The position numbers and the translations under genes were made by a program. The notes under the pieces were generated by a model. The model had not been told where the DNA came from and made no database searches. It saw only the letters and a list, made by a program, of their open reading frames with translations. DNA of 64,000 nt from Desulfobulbaceae bacterium UBA2273 (GTDB lineage: Bacteria; Desulfobacterota; Desulfobulbia; Desulfobulbales; Desulfurivibrionaceae), in NCBI GenBank assembly GCA_002347095.1, contig DDWZ01000024.1:1-64000 (forward strand). The letters run 5' to 3'. Positions 17,608 through 25,246 of the stretch are shown here, piece by piece. The stretch's first letter is position 1; every line of letters begins with the position of its first letter.

Positions 17608-18489
17608 CTATTGGATTTCATATAAAAAGCTCATCGGTTGATTATCGCGTTCGACAGCCAGGGTTATCCGGCGTGCTTCGCGCAACTGCTGAACTATCTG
17701 CAACCCTTTTTCCGGGCTATCCAGCTTGGTGTTGTTGACATCGATAATCACGTCACCTCTCTTCAGACCCAACCGGCCCAGAACCGACGACGAATCGATG
17801 CGCTGGATCACAAAGCCAGAGATCTTGCCTGCCTGGGTGCGCGGTTGCATCTGGACCAAGCGCATTTGCGCGGCAAAATTATCCCGCACCGACTCCCCCA
17901 TGTGGCGGGAGATCAACCAACGGTTTTCGCCGACGTTTCTGACCTCCCCACCCGCACCCCTCTCAGACCCTGCCTTGGAAAGCGTTGCCGGTGTCGAGAG
18001 GGACGCTTTCTCCTGCAGCGTCAGAGTAGTCAGGCTCTGGTCCCGATTCCTGATCTGCACCTGGTTGCGGAGGATTTTTTCGACAATCCCGTCGCCGGGA
18101 ACCTTGTCGCCAAGATGGTAGAACTTCAGTTCGTTGTTGCCTTCAAGCAGGACTTGAGAAAGTCCGGCTGCGACCACCGTGCCGATGAGTTTGAGTTCGG
18201 CGCGGGCTGCGGCGACGGAGGCATCCTCCTTGCTTGTCAGGGTCATGGTCGCGGTGGAAGACCGGCTGTTTGCATCGAAAATATTATTCTGTAGAATCAG
18301 GCTCAGACCGACTTCGGTGTTTTCCTGCGGTTTGATAACGGCTGAGCGATTGGGAGGGGGAACGGCCGTGATTTTCGGGCGCAGATTCATCTGGAGAACG
18401 GTATCGATCAGGTGCCCGCCGGCAAGCCCAAAAAGCACAAACAGGGCCAAAAAGATCGGTTTGTAAAAGCTGTGTAAAACGCTCAGCAT
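17608..18489 (-). CDS. gspC: type II secretion protein GspC
   Basis: 293 residues from the ATG at 18489. A single membrane segment (about 10-30) is followed by the periplasmic HR domain (AELKLIGTVVAAG, FYHLGDKVPGDGIVEKI) and a C-terminal PDZ domain (ISGFVIQRIDSSSVLGRLG, KRGDVIIDVNNTKLDSP). GspC connects the inner-membrane platform to the secretin and helps select substrates. It is the first gene of the cluster; the RBS is modest, and upstream in-frame starts would add residues unlike the family. Confidence 0.92.
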   Translation of the reverse strand: MLSVLHSFYKPIFLALFVLFGLAGGHLIDTVLQMNLRPKITAVPPPNRSAVIKPQENTEVGLSLILQNNIFDANSRSSTATMTLTSKEDASVAAARAELKLIGTVVAAGLSQVLLEGNNELKFYHLGDKVPGDGIVEKILRNQVQIRNRDQSLTTLTLQEKASLSTPATLSKAGSERGAGGEVRNVGENRWLISRHMGESVRDNFAAQMRLVQMQPRTQAGKISGFVIQRIDSSSVLGRLGLKRGDVIIDVNNTKLDSPEKGLQIVQQLREARRITLAVERDNQPMSFLYEIQ

Positions 18490-18640
18490 GTCAAAAATCC
18501 CGTGGCCAGTTGAGTCGCGAAGATATAGCCCATCAACCCTTAATGCCGCGAGTGGGAGGCATAGGTTTCCTGGACGGAGCAAGGATCGCGGTTTTTTTTT
18601 CAACCATCATTTCAAAACCCTGCCAACAATCCGAATAAAC

Positions 18641-18664
18641 AAAAACCCGCCGGAGCGGGTTTTT
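18641..18664 (-). terminator. bidirectional intrinsic terminator
   Basis: AAAAACCCGC CGGA GCGGGTTTTT: a 5-bp GC stem extended by A-T pairs, with U-tracts in both directions. It closes the BON lipoprotein gene (stop at 18686) and separates it from gspC. Confidence 0.85.
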
Positions 18665-18685
18665 GTTGCCCCAAAAACTACCCGG

Positions 18686-19000
18686 CTATTTCACAATCAG
18701 ATCGTTTTGCACATCCTTGACACCCTCAACACGGCGGGCAACTTCTCCTGCCTTTATGACGCTCTGCTTTGAATCGACAAAACCGCTCAACTGAACCACC
18801 CCTTTGTACGTCTTCACATTGATTTGCATCGTTTTCAGCTTTTCTTCTTCCAAAATTCCGGTTTTCACCTTGGTTGTGATAACGGAATCGTCGATATACT
18901 GACCGGTGCTTTCGTGTTTTTGGGTGGATGCGCACCCCATGAAAGCAGTGATCAATCCGACACAGATCAATAAATTAACAATACGGTGTAGTTTGATCAT
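18686..19000 (-). CDS. BON-domain lipoprotein
   Basis: 104 residues: signal peptide with lipobox FMGC (Cys at 23), then one BON domain starting YIDDSVITTKVKTGI and ending GVKDVQNDLIV, the OsmY-like pattern. Likely an envelope-stress lipoprotein that binds membrane or peptidoglycan-linked partners; function inferred from the family only. The RBS and start at 19000 look normal (GAGAAG before ATG). A terminator follows. Confidence 0.88.
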   Translation of the reverse strand: MIKLHRIVNLLICVGLITAFMGCASTQKHESTGQYIDDSVITTKVKTGILEEEKLKTMQINVKTYKGVVQLSGFVDSKQSVIKAGEVARRVEGVKDVQNDLIVK

Positions 19001-19075
19001 GATACTTCTCCTTCTGTTCTTTGTTTACAGACAGTTCCGCCATTAAGGTGCGAATTTGAGTCTAGGGGTTTTCTT

Positions 19076-19726
19076 TCAATATCGGAGATTCTTTCTCAGG
19101 ATTTTCTTTGTTTCCGGCTTACGGGCCGCCCGATCAAAATCGAAATGGATGTCATCAAAAGCAATAGCGATCCCCCTCGGTTCAACCAGCGAGGGAACAC
19201 TCTTCTCTTGGGCCACTGACGCGGACTTTTCATTGTCATCAAAAGCAAAGGTTATTCCCGCCATGCCCCCCACAGTATGGGAGGTATCCTGCATGGCCTC
19301 GGTAGCCATATAATCCCGGACATCGACCCAGAGTCCGATAGTATCCGTCATCGCATATTCCACTCCCGCGCCGACATTGAAAGCTGCCGTGCTCCCGGTC
19401 GATATCTTGGGGCTGTTGTGTGCTCCGCCCAAACCGGCGCTGACAAAGGGGGTGAATTTGGTGTCGGGCATAAAACGGTAGACAGCATCGATATGATAAA
19501 AAATCAGATTCACTCTCTCCATGGGACTTCCGGACTGTCCTTCCGTAAGGCCTGTTCTTGTTGTGTCATCAACCCGAGTTTCGATACATTCCACCGCGGT
19601 TTCAATGCCGAAATGCTTGGTGAAATTGTAGCCGACTGACCCTGCCCGCATTTCCGCACGAGCATTTACATCTGAAAAAAGAACACTGGCCCCCGCTATC
19701 AGAAGTGCTGGATAGAGTAATTTCAC
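19076..19726 (-). pseudogene. outer-membrane barrel protein with decayed OmpA C-terminus
   Basis: 216 residues remain open. A signal peptide and an OmpA/OprF-type eight-strand barrel (about 25-170; FTPFVSAGLGGAHNS, FNVGAGVEYAM) are followed by the opening of an OmpA peptidoglycan domain (FDDIHFDFDRAARKPETK), then a stop after ILRKNLRY. Past that point a shifted frame still reads PILKENP, a stop, then TQIRT, matching the expected continuation of OmpA domains. The sequence therefore shows one frameshift plus a nonsense change. The barrel could still be made and folded; the peptidoglycan anchor is lost. An intact homologue lies directly upstream at 19862-21013. Confidence 0.65.
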
Positions 19727-19812
19727 AATCCAATCTCCTTCTTTTCAAAAAAGCTGAGTGACCGGGCCAATCAGGGCAATGGCTCTCCCATGCACGGCCG
19801 TTGTCACAGCCG

Positions 19813-19859
19813 CCGCACGGGACGCCCGCGCTTTTATGCGGGCTTCCCGTGCGGTTTTT
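19813..19859. terminator. strong hairpin after the OmpA-type gene
   Basis: A 16-bp interrupted stem (CCGCACGGGA/TCCCGTGCGG plus GCCCGC/GCGGGC) lies 2 bp beyond the stop of the 19862-21013 gene. The T-run (TTTTTG) is on the plus-strand side, so on the coding strand it is a hairpin without a U-tract. Termination or 3'-end protection is likely but not certain. Confidence 0.6.
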
Positions 19860-19861
19860 GC

Positions 19862-21013
19862 TTACTTCACAGGACGCGTGGCCGTAATTTTCTCGATCTC
19901 CACCCGGCGATTGGGCGCCAGACATTTGATCAAGGCAACGTTTTTCTTCCCCGTGCAGTCAGCGATCGGGCTTGACTCGCCCTTGCCTATTGCCTTCAGT
20001 CGCTCCGCCTTGACTCCCCTGCCCACCAGATAATCTTTTATCGCCTGCGCACGACGCTCTGATAATTTCTGGTTGTATGTCTCGGAGCCGATACGATCGG
20101 TGTAGCCAACAATAAGGACGTCATCTATCGTGCTGTCGTTCATGAGAACGTTGGCGATTTCGTCCAACTTCGGTTGCGACTTCTGCAATTCAGCGCTGTC
20201 AAAGGCAAATAGCTCCGTTACCGAGAGGGTATATTTTTGGAAGCGCGGAGCCGGGGCCGGGACCATTACTGGGGCAGGAGCCGGGACCGGAACAGGTTCC
20301 GGCACTACTGTTTTAGCAACAGGCTCCGGTGCCGGTTCCTCGACGCGCGGAGCAGCAGGGGGAGCCCCGCCGAACCGGAAAACCAGGCCGGCAGAAATGA
20401 GATCGATATCGCCATCGTTGCCAACGGCATCGTCGATCCGGTAGCGTTCCGCCTCAACGCGCATGGCGAGAGCGTCATTGAAAGCGTACTGAAGTCCCAA
20501 GCCCAGCTTGTAATTGGTATCGCGCTTGGTGGGGTTGGGGTTGAGCACCGTGAGTGAGCCGCTCCCGACAAAGGAGTCTTCGACTTTGGCGTAGTTCGCC
20601 CCGGCCCGGCCAAAGGCGGAAAATTTTTCGGTAATGGGCAGAATGCCGACTAGGTCGAGATTCACACCCTTGATTTTGATGTTGCCGCTCAGGGTTCCCG
20701 GCGGCAATCCGGTTGCAGTGAAATCAAACTTTCCCAGATCGAAATAACCGCCTTCGAGGGCAAGATACTTGTTGAACTGGTAGCCGCCAAACAGCTTAAA
20801 GCCGAGATCGCGGTTGTCATCTTCAAACCCGGTGGTGGTAAAACCTTCTCCCGCCAGACTGTTGACAATCCTCTCCTCGTCGATTGTCGCGCGTGATTGG
20901 CCGATGTTGCCTCCGATGTACAAGCCCGAATCATCGGCCATCGCAAATGGGGTGGCAATTACAGTGAGTGCCACCATCCCTAGTGTCACTGCTGAGGCTC
21001 TTATTACTTTCAT
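19862..21013 (-). CDS. OmpA/OprF-type outer-membrane protein
   Basis: 383 residues. Signal peptide (about 1-26), OMP barrel domain (about 27-212, GLGLQYAFNDALAMRVEAER), a Pro/Val/Ala-rich hinge (about 215-258), then a C-terminal OmpA domain with FDSAELQKSQPKLDE, IVGYTDRIGSETYN and LSERRAQAIKDYL. It ties the outer membrane to peptidoglycan. A conserved Cys pair near the C-terminus (ADCTGKKN ... IKCLAPNRRVE) probably forms a disulfide. RBS AGGAG supports the ATG at 21013. It neighbours a decayed relative and other envelope proteins. Confidence 0.92.
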   Translation of the reverse strand: MKVIRASAVTLGMVALTVIATPFAMADDSGLYIGGNIGQSRATIDEERIVNSLAGEGFTTTGFEDDNRDLGFKLFGGYQFNKYLALEGGYFDLGKFDFTATGLPPGTLSGNIKIKGVNLDLVGILPITEKFSAFGRAGANYAKVEDSFVGSGSLTVLNPNPTKRDTNYKLGLGLQYAFNDALAMRVEAERYRIDDAVGNDGDIDLISAGLVFRFGGAPPAAPRVEEPAPEPVAKTVVPEPVPVPAPAPVMVPAPAPRFQKYTLSVTELFAFDSAELQKSQPKLDEIANVLMNDSTIDDVLIVGYTDRIGSETYNQKLSERRAQAIKDYLVGRGVKAERLKAIGKGESSPIADCTGKKNVALIKCLAPNRRVEIEKITATRPVK

Positions 21014-21081
21014 GGTTTTCTCCTGGAGGAATTAAAAACTCCCGCGCACGTTGCAATTGCAAGATGCGCAATCTGTGTCAA

Positions 21082-21140
21082 TCCCTTCTGCCTCCATGGT
21101 CACGTTAGCTTGCCCACGCAATCAAGATCGGCAGAAGGGA
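21082..21140. other. inverted repeat downstream of the Ig/DUF3494 gene
   Basis: 11-bp arms TCCCTTCTGCC (21082-21092) and GGCAGAAGGGA (21130-21140) are separated by 37 bp in the gap between the stop at 21161 and the ompA-type gene. There is no clear U-tract. It may act as a weak terminator or an RNA end; this is inference. Confidence 0.4.
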
Positions 21141-21160
21141 CGTTGCTCATCCCGCATTCC

Positions 21161-22963
21161 TTACGGAGCAGGCACGTTAACCGTATTGGTGTCCAAAGCA
21201 ATCGTGCCGGCAGTGATCGCCCCGGTCAATATCCTGCCGTTTATAACGGCGCCAGTCACACCAGTGGAATCTCTACCGGCCACTATGGTTCCATAGAAGA
21301 TCGAGCCCACGCCGATAGTCGCATCGGCAGTAGGAACCCAAAACACGTTCTTGGCCTGAGCGCCGTTAGCCAGCGAAACATTGGCGCCCGTCGTCAACGA
21401 GGAGCCGATCTGGAAAACCCATACGGCATCCGCGTCGCCCCCTGCGTCAAGAACGAGAGGGGTCGCGACCAACATCGTGCTGTCAGAGGTATAGGTGCCA
21501 GGGGCAATACCTCCAGGATATAAGGCGCCCAGGTCTGCGCCACCAGCTATGGTTGTTCCCGGCGGCAAGGTCTTGGCATAGTTATACGCCACCAACAGAT
21601 CGGCTCTGGCCTGTGCGGACTCCGCATCGTTGATGTGGATGGCCCCGTTCACCACTCCCGGCGGAAATCCAGTCATTGAAGTGCCTGGATCCAAAGAAAC
21701 ATCCCCGTTAATCACGGTGACGCCTGTACTGGTGATCGCGGAGGTTGCCATGATCCCGAAAGTGCTGGCCGAGCCAAGGTTTACGGCCCCAGGCGCCAAA
21801 CCGGCCCCAGGCGCCAAACCGGTCCCGGTTGTAAAGGTCCACGCATAATTACTTGCCAGTGCATTGCCTGCCAGATCCTTGGCCCCGGTGGTAATCGTGC
21901 CGGTATATGTGGAGCTGGGCGCAAGATCGGCGTCTGGAGTAAAAGTCGCAATCTTGGTCAATGGATCATAGGATACTAATCCTCCTGGTATGGGTAAGCC
22001 AGGCCCAGTCACGGTAAAGGTGATGTTGGTGATCGTTACCGGGTCCATCGCCTCGCTGAAGGTGGCGGTGACGATCTGGTTAAGCGGCACATTGATTGCG
22101 CCATTAGCAGGAACCGTAGAAAGCACGGTGGGCGGGGTGGTATCTGGGGCAGCCCCGGTTGACCAAGACCAGACATACGCTGCGGCCATGGCATTGCCTG
22201 CCAGATCCGTGGCCGCGACGGTGACCGTTGAGGTGAAAAGGGTATTGGCAGCGAAAGTCCCGCCTGTGGGGGTAAAGGTCGCGGTCTTGCTGGCAACGGA
22301 ATACGTCACCGTGCCTGGTACGGCGATTCCGCCAAGGGTTGTATTCACCACGGTGAAGGAAGGCGGGGTGGTGATGCTTAACGGGTTCATCGCCTCATTA
22401 AAAATCACGGTGCTGATTCTGTTAATAGGCAGATCCGTGGCGCCGGCCGTTGCACCAGTTATGCCGTAGGCACCCGTGGCAATAACAAAGGGGGCGGTGG
22501 TATCCGCGACCGCTCCGGTGGTGAAGGTCCAGACATAGTTGCTGGCCAGGGGAGTGCCTGCCGTGTCCGTTGCCGCCGTGGTAATCGTGGCGGTATAGAG
22601 GGTGTTGGCCAGAAGATTGGTCGCCGGCAGGGTGAGAGTTGCCACATTGCCGGTCGTTACATAGGTAACCGTCCCGCCAGGAACAACCGTTCCACCTTGG
22701 GCCAGGGTAAAGCTGGCCGTGGTGAGGGAGGCGGGCGCCATCGCCTTGCTGAAGGCGGCGGTGATTATTTTTGTGTTGACCGGTACGCCGGTGGCATTGT
22801 TGAGCGGAGCCACGGCTGTTACCGTGGGCGCGATTACGGCGTCGCCGCTTCCTAGTACAGGAGCTTGGCCGTCACTTCCCCCCCCTCCACAGCCTGTAAT
22901 GGAAAAAACGCTTAGAATTACAATAAACAAAAGATACATTTGCCGAGCCTTAAATATTTTCAT
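21161..22963 (-). CDS. lipoprotein with three SbsA-type Ig domains and a DUF3494 domain
   Basis: 600 residues. Lipobox ITGC at about 22-25, then a Gly/Ser spacer. Three Ig-like (Big_5/SbsA) repeats follow at about 40-150, 155-270 and 275-380, each with a PxNxAT/LPIN/VPLN start and a YVWTFTTG or YAWTFTTG end. A short duplicated GLAPGA linker leads to a DUF3494 ice-binding-like beta-helix domain (about 395-600; FGIMATSAITSTG, VWVFQIGS, VFWVPTADATIG). DUF3494 domains are known as ice-binding or adhesive solenoids; in a presumably non-polar anaerobe a surface-adhesion role is more likely. RBS AAGGAGGGG supports the start. The gene has sigma54 promoter P2. Confidence 0.88.
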   Translation of the reverse strand: MKIFKARQMYLLFIVILSVFSITGCGGGGSDGQAPVLGSGDAVIAPTVTAVAPLNNATGVPVNTKIITAAFSKAMAPASLTTASFTLAQGGTVVPGGTVTYVTTGNVATLTLPATNLLANTLYTATITTAATDTAGTPLASNYVWTFTTGAVADTTAPFVIATGAYGITGATAGATDLPINRISTVIFNEAMNPLSITTPPSFTVVNTTLGGIAVPGTVTYSVASKTATFTPTGGTFAANTLFTSTVTVAATDLAGNAMAAAYVWSWSTGAAPDTTPPTVLSTVPANGAINVPLNQIVTATFSEAMDPVTITNITFTVTGPGLPIPGGLVSYDPLTKIATFTPDADLAPSSTYTGTITTGAKDLAGNALASNYAWTFTTGTGLAPGAGLAPGAVNLGSASTFGIMATSAITSTGVTVINGDVSLDPGTSMTGFPPGVVNGAIHINDAESAQARADLLVAYNYAKTLPPGTTIAGGADLGALYPGGIAPGTYTSDSTMLVATPLVLDAGGDADAVWVFQIGSSLTTGANVSLANGAQAKNVFWVPTADATIGVGSIFYGTIVAGRDSTGVTGAVINGRILTGAITAGTIALDTNTVNVPAP

Positions 22964-23281
22964 ACAAACCCCTCCTTCTCTCTTTTCCGCTTTAACTTAC
23001 GGACAACCTCTTTGTTTCTATTGTTTGTCTCTTCAAAAAAGCCTCACAAACTATATTACAGCCGCACTATGTTCCTCCTCTCCACCATAGTGCCGGCAGT
23101 ACCTCCTTGCTCGGTCTCCATAACAATGGAATTATTGATTGCCATGAAGCCAAATTTCCTGATTGAAATTGTTTGCTTGTAAACAGATACAGCGATTGAT
23201 CAAGACATGTGCCATCTCTTTAAATGGGGATCGATCGCGCCCCTGAGGAAACATGCTTGGCGTTTGTTAGTGATATTGATT

Positions 23282-23298
23282 AGCAGAATGCGTGCCAT
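23282..23298 (-). promoter_or_regulatory. sigma54 (-24/-12) promoter P2
   Basis: On the minus strand the sequence is TGGCACGCATTCTGCTA: GG and GC separated by 10 nt, a full consensus match. It is directed at the Ig/DUF3494 lipoprotein gene with a leader of about 310 nt. The gap 22964-23540 (577 bp) holds this leader, P2, a TGAAAT-containing block at 23332-23341 and the palindrome at 23396-23428. I see no gene in it; a 21-codon frame at about 23056-23121 lacks an RBS. Confidence 0.8.
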
Positions 23299-23395
23299 GG
23301 CATGGCCGCACAGACGGAAGACTCCATCATGCTGAAATGATTGATATATAGGGGGAAGCTGTCGCGGGAAAAGAATACCTTGAAGAGGAAAGTCG

Positions 23396-23428
23396 CCTGA
23401 CATATCAGGAGACTCCTGATATGTCAGG
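23396..23428. promoter_or_regulatory. palindromic candidate enhancer site, copy 2
   Basis: A perfect palindrome with 16-bp arms (CCTGACATATCAGGAG and its complement) around one central base. Its centre (23412) is 128 bp upstream of the P2 -12 GC. A short T-run follows on the plus strand, so a terminator reading is possible, but no plus-strand gene ends here. Confidence 0.7.
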
Positions 23429-23540
23429 AGTTTTTCTTGGCTCTGCATATCCTTGATGCATGTTCCCGGAGTGTAAGGCGATTGAGGCAAAGATGGGAAC
23501 ATTCCAAGAAAATGAGACAGGTGACTCGGTCCGACGTACT

Positions 23541-24569
23541 TCACATGAGCCAGCGTTTTTTCAGTAAGAGATATGAAAACAAAGAAGTTATGAGTCCGAC
23601 GAAACAGAGGTATATCCATTCCAGAGGAAAATTCGATACTCCGCCCCCCTCCAGCAGGATTGCCTTGATTGGCCCATAAAACTGATAGGAAGGCAATACC
23701 GGAGCAAAGGAATGCAGTTTTTGCGAAAAGTCGGATAACGCGGAAGGAAGCAGAAGGGGCAGATAAAAAAGGACGCCCAAGGTCCTGGCGCTTGCCTGCG
23801 TGCGGCATAAAAAGCCCAAGAATATGCCAAAGGAACTGAAGCAGAAACTGCCAATTCCTATGAAGGCACAATAACTCAGGCTGTTTTCAACTTCAAATTT
23901 GCCGAGCAGATGCAGGAAAATAACGGCCAAATGTATTAAGATCATCCCTAAAAACAACTTGGCAACCAACCACTCACATTCACGCACCGGGGTTTGCAAA
24001 AGGCCGAGAAGTAATTTCTTTTCTTTTTCTTCGGCAATTTGCGCAGGAATCACAATAAAGCCGACAAGTAAAACCAACATTAAGATCCAGGTGGGCAGCG
24101 TCTGCCGTTGAATCCCGCTATCACGAAGAGATTTGATATCAGAAAGCCAGTTTTTGCTCTTCCCTTCCACGGCTATTTGCAAGGCGGAAAACCCTTCAAC
24201 AATGGCAATGGTTTGAAACGATGCTTTTTCCAAAACCAACAACTCTAAACTCCGCGGTTCCTTTTCAGATTTCAGCAAAAAACCATCTATTTTTTTTTCT
24301 TTTAGCCACCTTCGTCCTTCCTCTTCAGTGGCAAGCCAAGAAACTACAAATACTGTATCCGCTGCCTTCAAGCTTTGAATAATAACCGGAGAATATTCCA
24401 CATTTTGGATGAGACCGATCTGTATTGTTCGCAGCTCTTCATTTTTCTGATCCACAAATTGCAAGGATAAGAAAACAAATAACGGAATAAATAATATGAG
24501 ATAGATTGTCTTGTTTTTAAAGGCAATGGCCAAATCATTCACAGTCAAGGTGATAATATTTCGTATCAT
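23541..24569 (-). CDS. ABC-2 type transporter permease
   Basis: 342 residues. One membrane segment near the N-terminus (about 20-38), a large extracytoplasmic domain (about 40-165), then about five or six membrane segments with the ABC-2 pattern (AEEKEKKLLLGLLQTPV between TM2 and TM3). This layout matches NatB/LinR-type exporters. The ATG overlaps the stop of the upstream ATPase gene by 4 bp. It is the last gene of a kinase-ATPase-permease operon; the substrate is unknown. Confidence 0.88.
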   Translation of the reverse strand: MIRNIITLTVNDLAIAFKNKTIYLILFIPLFVFLSLQFVDQKNEELRTIQIGLIQNVEYSPVIIQSLKAADTVFVVSWLATEEEGRRWLKEKKIDGFLLKSEKEPRSLELLVLEKASFQTIAIVEGFSALQIAVEGKSKNWLSDIKSLRDSGIQRQTLPTWILMLVLLVGFIVIPAQIAEEKEKKLLLGLLQTPVRECEWLVAKLFLGMILIHLAVIFLHLLGKFEVENSLSYCAFIGIGSFCFSSFGIFLGFLCRTQASARTLGVLFYLPLLLPSALSDFSQKLHSFAPVLPSYQFYGPIKAILLEGGGVSNFPLEWIYLCFVGLITSLFSYLLLKKRWLM

Positions 24570-25246
24570 GCGTAGAGATTCTCGTAAATTTTTGACTGAA
24601 AATATTCCTGGGGCTGGCCGTCAAAAACCACACTTCCCTGATGCAGCAACATGATACGCGTGGCAAGGGTTTTGATCTCTTCGGGACGATGCGAGGTGAA
24701 CAGAATTGTTTTCCCTGAAGAATGGGTGCTTTTCAGCAGTCTATACACCTCTTTCGTCATTTCGAAATCCAGGCCCGAGGTTGGCTCATCAAAAAGAAGC
24801 ACCGGCGGGTCCGCCAAAAGAGAACGCCCGATGCTCACCCGTTGTTTTAAGCCCTTGGACAAAACCTGTACCTTGTTATGTCGATAGGTGAGCAGATTAA
24901 ACTCTTTCAAGATTTCTTCGATTCGCGAAAAAGGTATCTGAAAAAGACGCGCAAAGAGTTTGAAGTTGTATTCGACGGAAAAAAAATCAAAAAGGTTGGG
25001 CGTTTCCGGGACAAACCCGATCTTTCGCACCAACGCTATCCTGTTTTCCAGATTGATCCCGTCCACTAAAACCTCTCCGCTGTCGGGAATTATCCAACTG
25101 GATAACATTTTCAAAAGAGTAGATTTTCCAGCCCCGTTGTGCCCGACAATGGCAATCAACTCTCCTTTCTCCACTGCAAAACTGGTCTGAAGAAGCCCCC
25201 TCTTTCCATTATAGATTTTTGCAAGATCACGGACCTCAATCAACAT
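24566..25246 (-). CDS. ABC transporter ATP-binding protein
   Basis: 226 residues from the ATG at 25246, chosen over an upstream frame start by its GGAG RBS and the family start [14 protein letters not shown]. Walker A GHNGAGKST, signature LSKGLKQRVS (LSGGQ variant), Walker B PVLLFDEPTSGLD and a switch His in FTSHRPEE are all present. It pairs with the permease that follows. The start lies inside the last codons of the hybrid kinase gene, so the kinase and the exporter are made from one message. Confidence 0.92.
   Translation of the reverse strand: MLIEVRDLAKIYNGKRGLLQTSFAVEKGELIAIVGHNGAGKSTLLKMLSSWIIPDSGEVLVDGINLENRIALVRKIGFVPETPNLFDFFSVEYNFKLFARLFQIPFSRIEEILKEFNLLTYRHNKVQVLSKGLKQRVSIGRSLLADPPVLLFDEPTSGLDFEMTKEVYRLLKSTHSSGKTILFTSHRPEEIKTLATRIMLLHQGSVVFDGQPQEYFQSKIYENLYA

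Noticed and set aside
23056..23121. 21-codon frame in the leader of the Ig/DUF3494 gene
   Set aside because: It has no Shine-Dalgarno, is not hydrophobic and shows no likeness to the two tiny peptides.
23199..23213. Second TGGCACATGTCTTGA-like sequence downstream of P2
   Set aside because: The -12 element is GA instead of the invariant GC, and no palindrome lies at the right distance.
23396..23440. Palindrome copy 2 read as a plus-strand intrinsic terminator (hairpin plus TTTTT)
   Set aside because: No plus-strand gene ends there, and copies 1 and 3 have no T-run; the fixed distance to sigma54 promoters explains all three better.
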